Source: Hippophae tibetana (lineage: Eukaryota > Streptophyta > Magnoliopsida > Rosales > Elaeagnaceae). From it: DNA of 64,000 nucleotides. Each line of letters starts with the position of its first letter. The stretch's first letter is position 1. Shown piece by piece: positions 11,801-24,440 of this stretch. Location: assembly GCA_037013495.1 (NCBI GenBank), contig CM072801.1, positions 105,221,816-105,285,815 of the forward strand, read 5' to 3'. The position numbers were made by a program, and so were the translations under genes. The notes under the pieces are model-generated. The model saw only the letters and a program-made list of their open reading frames with translations. It was not told the origin of the DNA and made no database searches.

Positions 11801-14264
11801 ATATTTGTTTCTTTAATTATGATTTGGACGAAAAGAATGCAAAAAACAATAAAATGGAAAACTTTATTAAATCGAAAATTCAAAAAATAGATATATTAAG
11901 ATAGATATTCTATTTTGGGCAACCAAGGCTTCGATACCAAATGATACAGATCTTTTATGCGGACCATTTTGGAAACCATGAACTCAAAGGAATGAGAAAG
12001 GTTGAATTGCTAAGAACATGGTTAATATAATCAAATTTCAACAATTAAGAACACGATTCGAAAACCACGCAAAAATGGGAGACCAAACTATTACACTTCG
12101 GAAAGTAGTGTAAGCGATGGAATTTGGGTTCTAAAAAGTGGACAACTGAACTATTTATTAATTTATGTTTTTGCAAATTGAAATGAGTTTAGATTTGATA
12201 TTTTATAATAGTCGTTTTGATGTATGTGTTAAAAGTTATAACAGTTTAAAGTTGGAACCTCAATAAATAATTTTTTTTTAAATTACGAACTCCAGAAATT
12301 TTGTTGTTTTTTATTTAGGAGCAAAGATAGGTTGAACACCGAAAACAAAGAACATGAAAATGATACAGTGAATTAAAATAAAAGTACGAAATGAAATGAA
12401 AATAAGAAAATAATGACAACAAAATCTAAAGAAAACAAAAGACTTGTAGAAATAGTTGTTTCTTTAATTGTGATTTGGACCTAAAGAATGCAAAAAACAA
12501 TAAAATGGAAACCTTTAGTAAATCTAATATATTAAGATAGATATTCTATTTTGGGCAACCAAGGCTTCGATACCAAATGATACGGATCTTTTTGCGTACC
12601 ATTTTGGAAACCATGCACTCAAAGGAATGGGAAAGATTGAATTGCTAAGAACATGGTTAATATAATCAAATTTGAACAATTAAGAACACGATTAGAAAAC
12701 CACGCAAAAATGTGAGACCAAACTATTAGAGTCGGAAAGTAGTGTAAGCGATGGAATTTGGGTTCTAAAAAGTGGACAACTGAACTATTTATTACTTTAT
12801 GTTTTTGCAAATTGAAATGAGTTTAGATTTGATATTTTATAATAGTCGTTTTGATGTATGACTTAAAAGTTATAACAGTTTAAAGTTGGAACCTCAATAC
12901 ATAATTTCTTTTTTTTAAATTACGAACTCCATAAATTTTGTTGTTTTTTATTCAGGATCAAAGATTGGTTCAACGCCGAAAACAAAGAAAAGGAAAATGA
13001 TACATTGAATTAAAAGAAAGGTACGAAATGAAATGGAAATAAGAAAATTATAACAACAAAATCTAAAGAAAACAAAAGACTTGTAGAAATAGTTGTTTCT
13101 TTAATTGTGATAAGGACCAAAAGAATGCAAAAAACAAGAAAATGGAAACGTTTAGTAAATCCAAAATTCAAAAAATAGATATATTAAGAGAGATATACTA
13201 TTTTGGACAACCAAGGCTACGATACCAACTGATACGGATCTTTTATGCCGACCATTTTGGAAACCATGAACTCAAAGGAATGAGAAGGATTGAATTGCTA
13301 AGAACATGGTTAATATAATCAAATTTGAACAATTAAGAACACGATTAGAAAACCACGCAAAAATGTGAGACCAAACTAGTAGACGTCGGAAAGTAGTGTA
13401 AGCGATGGAATTTGGGTTCTAAAAAGTTGACAAATGAACTATTTTTTACTTTATGTTTTTGCAAATTGAAATAAGTTTAGATTTGATATTTTATAATAGT
13501 CGTTTTGATGTATGACTCTAAAGTTATAACAGTTTAAAGTTGGAACCTCAATAAATAATTTCTTTTTTTTAAATTACGAACTCCAGAAATTTTGTTCTTT
13601 TTTATTCAGGAGCAAAGATAGGTTGAACACCGAAAACAAAGAACATGATAATGATACAGTGAATTAAAAGAAAAGTACGAAATGAAATGCAAATAAGAAA
13701 ATAATGACAACAAAATATAAAGAAAACAAAGGACTTGTAGAAATATTTGTTTCTTTAATTATGATTTGGACGAAAAGAATGCAAAAAACAATAAAATGGA
13801 AAACTTTATTAAATCGAAAATTCAAAAAATAGATATATTAAGATAGATATTTTATTTTGGGCAACCAAGGCTTCGATACCAAATGATACACATCTTTTAT
13901 GCGGACCATTTTGGAAACCATGGACTCAAAGGAATGAGAAAGATTGAATTGCTAAGAACATGGTTAATATAATCAAATTTTAACAATTAAGAACACGATT
14001 AGAAAACCACGCAAAAATGTGAGACCAAACTATTAGAGTCGGAAAGTAGTGTAAGCGATGGAATTTGGGTTCTAAAAAATGGAAAATTGAACTATTTTTT
14101 ACTTTATGTTTTTGCAAATTAAAATGAGTTTAGATTTGATATTTTATAATAGTCGTTTTGATGTATGACTTAAAAGTTATAACAGTTTAAAGTAGGAACC
14201 TCAATACATAATTTCTTTTTTTTTTAAATTACGAACTCCAGAAATTTTGTTGTTTTTTATTCAG

Positions 14265-14627
14265 GATCAAAGATTGATTGAACGCCGAAAACAAAGAAAA
14301 GGAAAATGATACATTGAATTAAAAGAAAGGTACGAAATGAAATGCAAATAAGAAAATTATGACAACAAAATCTAAAGAAAACCAAAGACTTGTAGAAATA
14401 TTTGTTTCTTTAATTGTGATTTAGACCAAAAGAATGCAAAAAACAATAAAATGGAAACGTTTAGTAAATCTAAAATTCAAAAAATAGATATATTAAGAGA
14501 GATATACTATTTTGGGCAACCAAGGCTACGATACCAAATGATACGGATCTTTTATGCGGACCATTTTGCAAACAATGAACTCAAAGGAATGAGAAAGATT
14601 GAATTGCTAAGAACATGGTTAATATAA
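14265..14627 (+). pseudogene. Possible decayed exon: single low-stop frame after the intron-like AG
   Basis: Beginning at the base after the AG at 14263-14264, one frame runs 121 codons with stops only at codons 15 (TGA), 29 (TAA), 37 (TAA) and 121 (TAA). It opens DQRLIERRKQRKGK, a basic stretch, continues YIELKERYEMKCK, and ends in the 58-codon open frame described separately. From codon 38 to 120 it is open for 83 codons. In sequence this AT-rich one expects about nine or ten stops in 120 codons. I recognise no protein family. The observation fits a broken exon fragment captured when the satellite formed, but a chance run is possible because every copy shares one ancestral sequence and so counts as one observation. 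Confidence 0.25.
14451..14627 (+). other. 58-codon open frame repeated in about 26 long-class monomers
   Basis: The frame starts at ATG in AAAATGGAAACG and ends at TAA in TTAATATAA. Landmarks are METFSKSKIQ at residues 1-10, YYFGQPRLRYQ near 19-29, FYADHF near 34-39 and ELLRTWLI at 51-58. The same frame is open at 6717-6893, 10548-10724, 11201-11377, 13142-13318, 15104-15280, 16412-16588, 17065-17241, 18373-18549, 19026-19202 and 49997-50173, among others. A-type and short-class units have a TAG at the codon that is GAG here, and the 652 bp subtype has a one-base deletion just after it. Differences between units include synonymous ones (GCG, GCC, GCA and GCT at one alanine) and clear replacements (R/Q/H, D/Y, G/A), with no obvious constraint. 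I recognise no family, signal peptide or membrane segment. Most likely it is a passenger of the repeat. Confidence 0.3.
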
Positions 14628-17600
14628 TCAAATTTGAAAAATTAAGAACACGATTAGAAAACCACGCAAAAATGTGAGACCAAACTATTAGACGTCGGAA
14701 AGTAGTGTAAGCGATGGAATTTGGGTCCTAAAAAGTTGACAAATGAACTATTTTTTACTTTATGTTTTTGCAAATTGAAATAAGTTTAGATTTGATATTT
14801 TATAATAGTCGTTTTGATGTATGACTCTAAAGTTATAACAGTTTAAAGTTGGAACCTCAATAAATAATTTCTGTTTTTAAATTACGAACTCTAGAAATTT
14901 TGTTCTTTTTTATTCAGGAGCAAAGATAGGTTGAACGCCGAAAACAAAGAACATGATAATGATACAGTGAATTAAAAGAAAAGTACGAAATGAAATGCAA
15001 ATAAGAAAATTATGACAACAAAATCTAAAGAAAACCAAAGACTTGTAGAAATATTTGTTTCTTTAATTGTGATTTAGACCAAAAGAATGCTAAAAACAAT
15101 AAAATGGAAACGTTTAGTAAATCTAAAATTCAAAAAATAGATATATTAAGAGAGATATACTATTTTGGGCAACCAAGGCTACGATACCAAATGATACGGA
15201 TCTTTTATGCGGACCATTTTGTAAACAATGAACTCAAAGGAATGAGAAAGATTGAATTGCTAAGAACATGGTTAATATAATCAAATTTGAAAAATTAAGA
15301 ACACGATTAGAAAAAAACGCAAAAATGTGAGACCAAACTATTAGACGTCGGAAAGTAGTGTAAGCGATGGAATTTGGGTCCTAAAAAGTTGACAAATGAC
15401 CTATTTTTTACTTTATGTTTTTGCAAATTGAAATAAGTTTAGATTTGATATTTTATAATAGTCGTTTTGATGTATGACTCTAAAGTTATAACAGTTTAAA
15501 GTTGGAACCTCAACAAATAATTTCTTTTTTTTAAATTACGAACTCCAGAAATTTTGTTCTTTTTTATTCAGGAGCAAAGATAGGTTGAACACCGAAAACA
15601 AAGAACATGATAATGATACAGTGAATTAAAAAAAAAGTACGAAATGAAATGAAAATAAGAAAATAATGACAACAAAATATAAAGAAAACAAAGGACTTAT
15701 AGAAATATTTGTTTCTTTAATTATGATTTGGACGAAAAGAATGCAAAAAACAATAAAATGGAAAACTTTATTAAATCGAAAATTCAAAAAATAGATATAT
15801 TAAGATAGATATTCTATTTTGGGCAACCAAGGCTTCGATACCAAATGATACACATCTTTTATGCGGACCATTTTGGAAACCATGGACTCAAAGGAATGAG
15901 AAAGATTGAATTGCTAAGAACATGGTTAATATAATCAAATTTTAACAATTAAGAACACGATTAGAAAACCACGCAAAAATGTGAGACCAAACTATTAGAG
16001 TCGGAAAGTAGTGTAAGCGATGGAATTTGGGTTCTAAAAAATGGAAAATTGAACTATTTTTTACTTTATGTTTTTGCAAATTAAAATGAGTTTAGATTTG
16101 ATATTTTATAATAGTCGTTTTGATGTATGACTTAAAAGTTATAACAGTTTAAAGTAGGAACCTCAATACATAATTTCTTTTTTTTTAAATTACGAACTCC
16201 AGAAATTTTGTTGTTTTTTATTCAGGATCAAAGATTGATTGAACGCCGAAAACAAAGAAAAGGAAAATGATACATTGAATTAAAAGAAAGGTACGAAATG
16301 AAATGCAAATAAGAAAATTATGACAACAAAATCTAAAGAAAACCAAAGACTTGTAGAAATATTTGTTTCTTTAATTGTGATTTAGACCAAAAGAATGCAA
16401 AAAACAATAAAATGGAAACGTTTAGTAAATCTAAAATTCAAAAAATAGATATATTAAGAGAGATATACTATTTTGGGCAACCAAGGCTACGATACCAAAT
16501 GATACGGATCTTTTATGCGGACCATTTTGCAAACAATGAACTCAAAGGAATGAGAAAGATTGAATTGCTAAGAACATGGTTAATATAATCAAATTTGAAA
16601 AATTAAGAACACGATTAGAAAACCACGCAAAAATGTGAGACCAAACTATTAGACGTCGGAAAGTAGTGTAAGCGATGGAATTTGGGTCCTAAAAAGTTGA
16701 CAAATGAACTATTTTTTACTTTATGTTTTTGCAAATTGAAATAAGTTTAGATTTGATATTTTATAATAGTCGTTTTGATGTATGACTCTAAAGTTATAAC
16801 AGTTTAAAGTTGGAACCTCAATAAATAATTTCTGTTTTTAAATTACGAACTCTAGAAATTTTGTTCTTTTTTATTCAGGAGCAAAGATAGGTTGAACGCC
16901 GAAAACAAAGAACATGATAATGATACAGTGAATTAAAAGAAAAGTACGAAATGAAATGCAAATAAGAAAATTATGACAACAAAATCTAAAGAAAACCAAA
17001 GACTTGTAGAAATATTTGTTTCTTTAATTGTGATTTAGACCAAAAGAATGCAAAAAACAATAAAATGGAAACATTTAGTAAATCTAAAATTCAAAAAATA
17101 GATATATTAAGCGAGATATACTATTTTGGGCAACCAAGGCTACGATACCAAATGATACGGATCTTTTATGCGGACCATTTTGCAAACAATGAACTCAAAG
17201 GAATGAGAAAGATTGAATTGCTAAGAACATGGTTAATATAATCAAATTTGAAAAATTAAGAACACGATTAGAAAAAAACGCAAAAATGTGAGACCAAACT
17301 ATTAGACGTCGGAAAGTAGTGTAAGCGATGGAATTTGGGTCCTAAAAAGTTGACAAATGACCTATTTTTTACTTTATGTTTTTGCAAATTGAAATAAGTT
17401 TAGATTTGATATTTTATAATAGTCGTTTTGATGTATGATTCTAAAGTTATAACAGTTTAAAGTTGGAACCTCAACAAATAATTTCTTTTTTTTAAATTAC
17501 GAACTCCAGAAATTTTGTTCTTTTTTATTCAGGAGCAAAGATAGGTTGAACACCGAAAACAAAGAACATGATAATGATACAGTGAATTAAAAAAAAAGTA

Positions 17601-20600
17601 CGAAATGAAATGAAAATAAGAAAATAATGACAACAAAATATAAAGAAAACAAAGGACTTATAGAAATATTTGTTTCTTTAATTATGATTTGGACGAAAAG
17701 AATGCAAAAAACAATAAAATGGAAAACTTTATTAAATCGAAAATTCAAAAAATAGATATATTAAGATAGATATTCTATTTTGGGCAACCAAGGCTTCGAT
17801 ACCAAATGATACACATCTTTTATGCGGACCATTTTGGAAACCATGGACTCAAAGGAATGAGAAAGATTGAATTGCTAAGAACATGGTTAATATAATCAAA
17901 TTTTAACAATTAAGAACACGATTAGAAAACCACGCAAAAATGTGAGACCAAACTATTAGAGTCGGAAAGTAGTGTAAGCGATGGAATTTGGGTTCTAAAA
18001 AATGGAAAATTGAACTATTTTTTACTTTATGTTTTTGCAAATTAAAATGAGTTTAGATTTGATATTTTATAATAGTCGTTTTGATGTATGACTTAAAAGT
18101 TATAACAGTTTAAAGTAGGAACCTCAATACATAATTTCTTTTTTTTTAAATTACGAACTCCAGAAATTTTGTTGTTTTTTATTCAGGATCAAAGATTGAT
18201 TGAACGCCGAAAACAAAGAAAAGGAAAATGATACATTGAATTAAAAGAAAGGTACGAAATGAAATGCAAATAAGAAAATTATGACAACAAAATCTAAAGA
18301 AAACCAAAGACTTGTAGAAATATTTGTTTCTTTAATTGTGATTTAGACCAAAAGAATGCAAAAAACAATAAAATGGAAACGTTTAGTAAATCTAAAATTC
18401 AAAAAATAGATATATTAAGAGAGATATACTATTTTGGGCAACCAAGGCTACGATACCAAATGATACGGATCTTTTATGCGGACCATTTTGCAAACAATGA
18501 ACTCAAAGGAATGAGAAAGATTGAATTGCTAAGAACATGGTTAATATAATCAAATTTGAAAAATTAAGAACACGATTAGAAAACCACGCAAAAATGTGAG
18601 ACCAAACTATTAGACGTCGGAAAGTAGTGTAAGCGATGGAATTTGGGTCCTAAAAAGTTGACAAATGAACTATTTTTTACTTTATGTTTTTGCAAATTGA
18701 AATAAGTTTAGATTTGATATTTTATAATAGTCGTTTTGATGTATGACTCTAAAGTTATAACAGTTTAAAGTTGGAACCTCAATAAATAATTTCTGTTTTT
18801 AAATTACGAACTCTAGAAATTTTGTTCTTTTTTATTCAGGAGCAAAGATAGGTTGAACGCCGAAAACAAAGAACATGATAATGATACAGTGAATTAAAAG
18901 AAAAGTACGAAATGAAATGCAAATATGAAAATTATGACAACAAAATCTAAAGAAAACCAAAGACTTGTAGAAATATTTGTTTCTTTAATTGTGATTTAGA
19001 CCAAAAGAATGCAAAAAACAATAAAATGGAAACGTTTAGTAAATCTAAAATTCAAAAAATAGATATATTAAGCGAGATATACTATTTTGGGCAACCAAGG
19101 CTACGATACCAAATGATACGGATCTTTTATGCGGACCATTTTGCAAACAATGAACTCAAAGGAATGAGAAAGATTGAATTGCTAAGAACATGGTTAATAT
19201 AATCAAATTTGAAAAATTAAGAACACGATTAGAAAAAAACGCAAAAATGTGAGACCAAACTATTAGACGTCGGAAAGTAGTGTAAGCGATGGAATTTGGG
19301 TCCTAAAAAGTTGACAAATGACCTATTTTTTACTTTATGTTTTTGCAAATTGAAATAAGTTTAGATTTGATATTTTATAATAGTCGTTTTGATGTATGAT
19401 TCTAAAGTTATAACAGTTTAAAGTTGGAACCTCAACAAATAATTTCTTTTTTTTAAATTACGAACTCCAGAAATTTTGTTCTTTTTTATTCAGGAGCAAA
19501 GATAGGTTGAACACCGAAAACAAAGAACATGATAATGATACAGTGAATTAAAAAAAAAGTACGAAATGAAATGAAAATAAGAAAATAATGACAACAAAAT
19601 ATAAAGAAAACAAAGGACTTATAGAAATATTTGTTTCTTTAATTATGATTTGGACGAAAAGAATGCAAAAAACAATAAAATGGAAAACTTTATTAAATCG
19701 AAAATTCAAAAAATAGATATATTAAGATAGATATTCTATTTTGGGCAACCAAGGCTTCGATACCAAATGATACACATCTTTTATGCGGACCATTTTGGAA
19801 ACCATGGACTCAAAGGAATGAGAAAGATTGAATTGCTAAGAACATGGTTAATATAATCAAATTTTAACAATTAAGAACACGATTAGAAAACCACGCAAAA
19901 ATGTGAGACCAAACTATTAGAGTCGGAAAGTAGTGTAAGCGATGGAATTTGGGTTCTAAAAAATGGAAAATTGAACTATTTTTTACTTTATGTTTTTGCA
20001 AATTAAAATGAGTTTAGATTTGATATTTTATAATAGTCGTTTTGATGTATGACTTAAAAGTTATAACAGTTTAAAGTAGGAACCTCAATACATAATTTCT
20101 TTTTTTTTAAATTACGAACTCCAGAAATTTCTTTGTTTTTTATTCAGGATCAAAGATTGATTGAACGCCGAAAACAAAGAAAAGGAAAATGATACATTGA
20201 ATTAAAAGAAAGGTACGAAATGAAATGCAAATAAGAAAATTATGACAACAAAATCTAAAGAAAAGCAAAGACTTGTAGAAATATTTGTTTCTTTAATTGT
20301 GATTTAGACCAAAAGAATGCAAAAAACAATAAAATGGAAACGTTTAGTAAATCTAAAATTCAAAAAATAGATATATTAAGAGAGATATACTATTTTGGGC
20401 AACCAAGGCTACGATACCAAATGATACGGATCTTTTATGCGGACCATTTTGCAAACAATGAACTCAAAGGAATGAGAAAGATTGAATTGCTAAGAACATG
20501 GTTAATATAATCAAATTTGAAAAATTAAGAACACGATTAGAAAACCACGCAAAAATGTGAGACCAAACTATTAGATGTCGGAAAGTAGTGTAAGCGATGG

Positions 20601-22612
20601 AATTTGGGTCCTAAAAAGTTGACAAATGAACTATTTTTTACTTTATGTTTTTGCAAATTGAAATAAGTTTAGATTTGATATTTTATAATAGTCGTTTTGA
20701 TGTATGACTCTAAAGTTATAACAGTTTAAAGTTGGAACCTCAATAAATAATTTCTGTTTTTAAATTACGAACTCTAGAAATTTTGTTCTTTTTTATTCAG
20801 GAGCAAAGATAGGTTGAACGCCGAAAACAAAGAACATGATAATGATACAGTGAATTAAAAGAAAAGTACGAAATGAAATGCAAATAAGAAAATTATGACA
20901 ACAAAATCTAAAGAAAACCAAAGACTTGTAGAAATATTTGTTTCTTTAATTGTGATTTAGACCAAAAGAATGCAAAAAACAATAAAATGGAAACGTTTAG
21001 TAAATCTAAAATTCAAAAAATAGATATATTAAGAGAGATATACTATTTTGGGCAACCAAGGCTACGATACCAAATGATACGGATCTTTTATGCGGACCAT
21101 TTTGCAAACAATGAACTCAAAGGAATGAGAAAGATTGAATTGCTAAGAACATGGTTAATATAATCAAATTTGAAAAATTAAGAACACGATTAGAAAACCA
21201 CGCAAAAATGTGAGACCAAACTATTAGACGTCGGAAAGTAGTGTAAGCGATGGAATTTGGGTCCTAAAAAGTTGACAAATGAACTATTTTTTACTTTATG
21301 TTTTTGCAAATTGAAATAAGTTTAGATTTGATATTTTATAATAGTCGTTTTGATGTATGACTCTAAAGTTATAACAGTTTAAAGTTGGAACCTCAATAAA
21401 TAATTTCTGTTTTTAAATTACGAACTCTAGAAATTTTGTTCTTTTTTATTCAGGAGCAAAGATAGGTTGAACGCCGAAAACAAAGAACATGATAATGATA
21501 CAGTGAATTAAAAGAAAAGTACGAAATGAAATGCAAATATGAAAATTATGACAACAAAATCTAAAGAAAACCAAAGACTTGTAGAAATATTTGTTTCTTT
21601 AATTGTGATTTAGACCAAAAGAATGCAAAAAACAATAAAATGGAAACGTTTAGTAAATCTAAAATTCAAAAAATAGATATATTAAGCGAGATATACTATT
21701 TTGGGCAACCAAGGCTACGATACCAAATGATACGGATCTTTTATGCGGACCATTTTGCAAACAATGAACTCAAAGGAATGAGAAAGATTGAATTGCTAAG
21801 AACATGGTTAATATAATCAAATTTGAAAAATTAAGAACACGATTAGAAAAAAACGCAAAAATGTGAGACCAAACTATTAGACGTCGGAAAGTAGTGTAAG
21901 CGATGGAATTTGGGTCCCAAAAAGTTGACAAATGACCTATTTTTTACTTTATGTTTTTGCAAATTGAAATAAGTTTAGATTTGATATTTTATAATAGTCG
22001 TTTTGATGTATGATTCTAAAGTTATAACAGTTTAAAGTTGGAACCTCAACAAATAATTTCTTTTTTTTAAATTACGAACTCCAGAAATTTTGTTCTTTTT
22101 TATTCAGGAGCAAAGATAGGTTGAACACCGAAAACAAAGAACATGATAATGATACAGTGAATTAAAAAAAAAGTACGAAATGAAATGAAAATAAGAAAAT
22201 AATGACAACAAAATATAAAGAAAACAAAGGACTTATAGAAATATTTGTTTCTTTAATTATGATTTGGACGAAAAGAATGCAAAAAACAATAAAATGGAAA
22301 ACTTTATTAAATCGAAAATTCAAAAAATAGATATATTAAGATAGATATTCTATTTTGGGCAACCAAGGCTTCGATACCAAATGATACACATCTTTTATGC
22401 GGACCATTTTGGAAACCATGGACTCAAAGGAATGAGAAATATTGAATTGCTAAGAACATGGTTAATATAATCAAATTTTAACAATTAAGAACACGATTAG
22501 AAAACCACGCAAAAATGTGAGACCAAACTATTAGAGTCGGAAAGTAGTGTAAGCGATGGAATTTGGGTTCTAAAAAATGGAAAATTGAACTATTTTTTAC
22601 TTTATGTTTTTG

Positions 22613-22672
22613 CAAATTAAAATGAGTTTAGATTTGATATTTTATAATAGTCGTTTTGATGTATGACTCTAA
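22613..22672 (+). other. Crossover junction in chimeric monomer (A/B head joined to C)
   Basis: The monomer at 22613 begins with CAAATTAAAATGAG, the opening normally found in B units that follow an A unit. By about 22666 it shows GACTCTAAAG and then AATTTCTGTTTTTAAATT, both C-type markers. The switch lies in the shared sequence between these markers. The simplest reading is an unequal crossover or gene conversion between a B and a C unit, deleting one monomer from the A-B-C order. Confidence 0.75.
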
Positions 22673-24367
22673 AGTTATAACAGTTTAAAGTTGGAACCTC
22701 AATAAATAATTTCTGTTTTTAAATTACGAACTCTAGAAATTTTGTTCTTTTTTATTCAGGAGCAAAGATAGGTTGAACGCCGAAAACAAAGAACATGATA
22801 ATGATACAGTGAATTAAAAGAAAAGTACGAAATGAAATGCAAATAAGAAAATTATGACAACAAAATCTAAAGAAAACCAAAGACTTGTAGAAATATTTGT
22901 TTCTTTAATTGTGATTTAGACCAAAAGAATGCAAAAAACAATAAAATGGAAACGTTTAGTAAATCTAAAATTCAAAAAATAGATATATTAAGAGAGATAT
23001 ACTATTTTGGGCAACCAAGGCTACGATACCAAATGATACGGATCTTTTATGCGGACCATTTTGCAAACAATGAACTCAAAGGAATGAGAAAGATTGAATT
23101 GCTAAGAACATGGTTAATATAATCAAATTTGAAAAATTAAGAACACGATTAGAAAAAAACGCAAAAATGTGAGACCAAACTATTAGACGTCGGAAAGTAG
23201 TGTAAGCGATGGAATTTGGGTCCTAAAAAGTTGACAAATGACCTATTTTTTACTTTATGTTTTTGCAAATTGAAATAAGTTTATATTTGATATTTTATAA
23301 TAGTCGTTTTGATGTATGACTCTAAAGTTATAACAGTTTAAAGTTGGAACCTCAACAAATAATTTCTTTTTTTTAAATTACGAACTCCAGAAATTTTGTT
23401 CTTTTTTATTCAGGAGCAAAGATAGGTTGAACACCGAAAACAAAGAACATGATAATGATACAGTGAATTAAAAAAAAAGTACGAAATGAAATGAAAATAA
23501 GAAAATAATGACAACAAAATATAAAGAAAACAAAGGACTTATAGAAATATTTGTTTCTTTAATTATGATTTGGACGAAAAGAATGCAAAAAACAATAAAA
23601 TGGAAAACTTTATTAAATCGAAAATTCAAAAAATAGATATATTAAGATAGATATTCTATTTTGGGCAACCAAGGCTTCGATACCAAATGATACACATCTT
23701 TTATGCGGACCATTTTGGAAACCATGGACTCAAAGGAATGAGAAAGATTGAATTGCTAAGAACATGGTTAATATAATCAAATTTTAACAATTAAGAACAC
23801 GATTAGAAAACCACGCAAAAATGTGAGACCAAACTATTAGAGTCGGAAAGTAGTGTAAGCGATGGAATTTGGGTTCTAAAAAATGGAAAATTGAACTATT
23901 TTTTACTTTATGTTTTTGCAAATTAAAATGAGTTTAGATTTGATATTTTATAATAGTCGTTTTGATGTATGACTTAAAAGTTATAACACTTTAAAGTAGG
24001 AACCTCAATACATAATTTCTTTTTTTTAAATTACGAACTCCAGAAATTTTGTTGTTTTTTATTCAGGATCAAAGATTGATTGAACGCCGAAAACAAAGAA
24101 AAGGAAAATGATACATTGAATTAAAAGAAAGGTACGAAATGAAATGCAAATAAGAAAATTATGACAACAAAATCTAAAGAAAACCAAAGACCTGTAGAAA
24201 TATTTGTTTCTTTAATTGTGATTTAGACCAAAAGAATGCAAAAAACAATAAAATGGAAACGTTTAGTAAATCTAAAATTCAAAAAATAGATATATTAAGA
24301 GAGATATACTATTTTGGGCAACCAAGGCTACGATACCAAATGATACGGATCTTTTATGCGGACCATT

Positions 24368-24440
24368 TTGCAAACAATGAACTCAAAGGAATGAGAAAGA
24401 TTGAATTGCTAAGAACATGGTTAATATAAACAAATTTTAA
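24368..24440 (+). other. Crossover junction in chimeric monomer (B head joined to A tail)
   Basis: The monomer at 23919 is B-type up to CATTTTGCAAACAATG near 24365. After the shared stretch ending in ACATGGTTAATATA it continues with CAAATTTTAACAATTAAG, TTAGAGTCGG and AAAAAATGG, which are A-type tail markers; its immediate neighbour then starts as B again. The exchange point can be placed within roughly 60 bp. The unit also carries AATATAAACAAA where all other copies I compared read AATATAATCAAA or AATATTATCAAA. Confidence 0.75.

Larger units (their letters stand above)
6383..13461 (+). repeat. Block 2: mixed, most diverged monomers
   Basis: Monomers start at 6383, 7037, 7652, 8291, 8945, 9580, 10214, 10867, 11521, 12174 and 12808, with lengths from 615 to 654 bp. 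Long-class and short-class units alternate. Three units of about 634-635 bp (8945, 9580, 12174) share GTATGTGTT, a shortened T-run and GATCTTTTTGCG, where one A is missing; 8945 and 9580 look like a recent tandem doubling of this subtype. The succession 8291, 8945/9580, 10214 recurs as 11521, 12174, 12808 with one unit fewer. Subtype mixing and private changes are higher here than elsewhere, suggesting this part is older or less often homogenised. Confidence 0.85.
13462..21306 (+). repeat. Block 3: three-monomer HOR (A-B-C), four copies of ~1,961 bp
   Basis: HOR copies start at 13462, 15424, 17385 and 19346, and the next unit begins at 21307, giving spacings of 1962, 1961, 1961 and 1961 bp. 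Subtype A carries GATACACATC, AAATCGAAAATTC and AAGATAGATATTC. Subtype B opens with CAAATTAAAATGAG and carries AGTAGGAACC, GATTGATTG and GATTTAGACC. Subtype C carries AATTTCTGTTTTTAAATT and CTCTAGAAATT. GATACACATC recurs at 13885, 15847, 17808 and 19769. Within-type identity is plainly much higher than between types, which is the hallmark of an HOR amplified as a unit by unequal exchange. The unit at 20654 is C-like at its start but has a B-like tail. Confidence 0.93.

Noticed and set aside
14376-14450. Second possible intron from AAAGGTACGAAATG to GATTTAGACC in B-type units
   Set aside because: The acceptor exists only in units with TTTAGACC, no branch-like motif was found, and joining does not remove the stops in frame.
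14265-14815. Alternative genetic code with TAA/TAG read as glutamine, which would lengthen the plus-strand frame
   Set aside because: With only TGA as a stop the frame grows to about 140 codons, but runs of this length are not rare in AT-rich sequence with one stop codon, and the monomer length is not a multiple of three, so no continuous repeat protein results.
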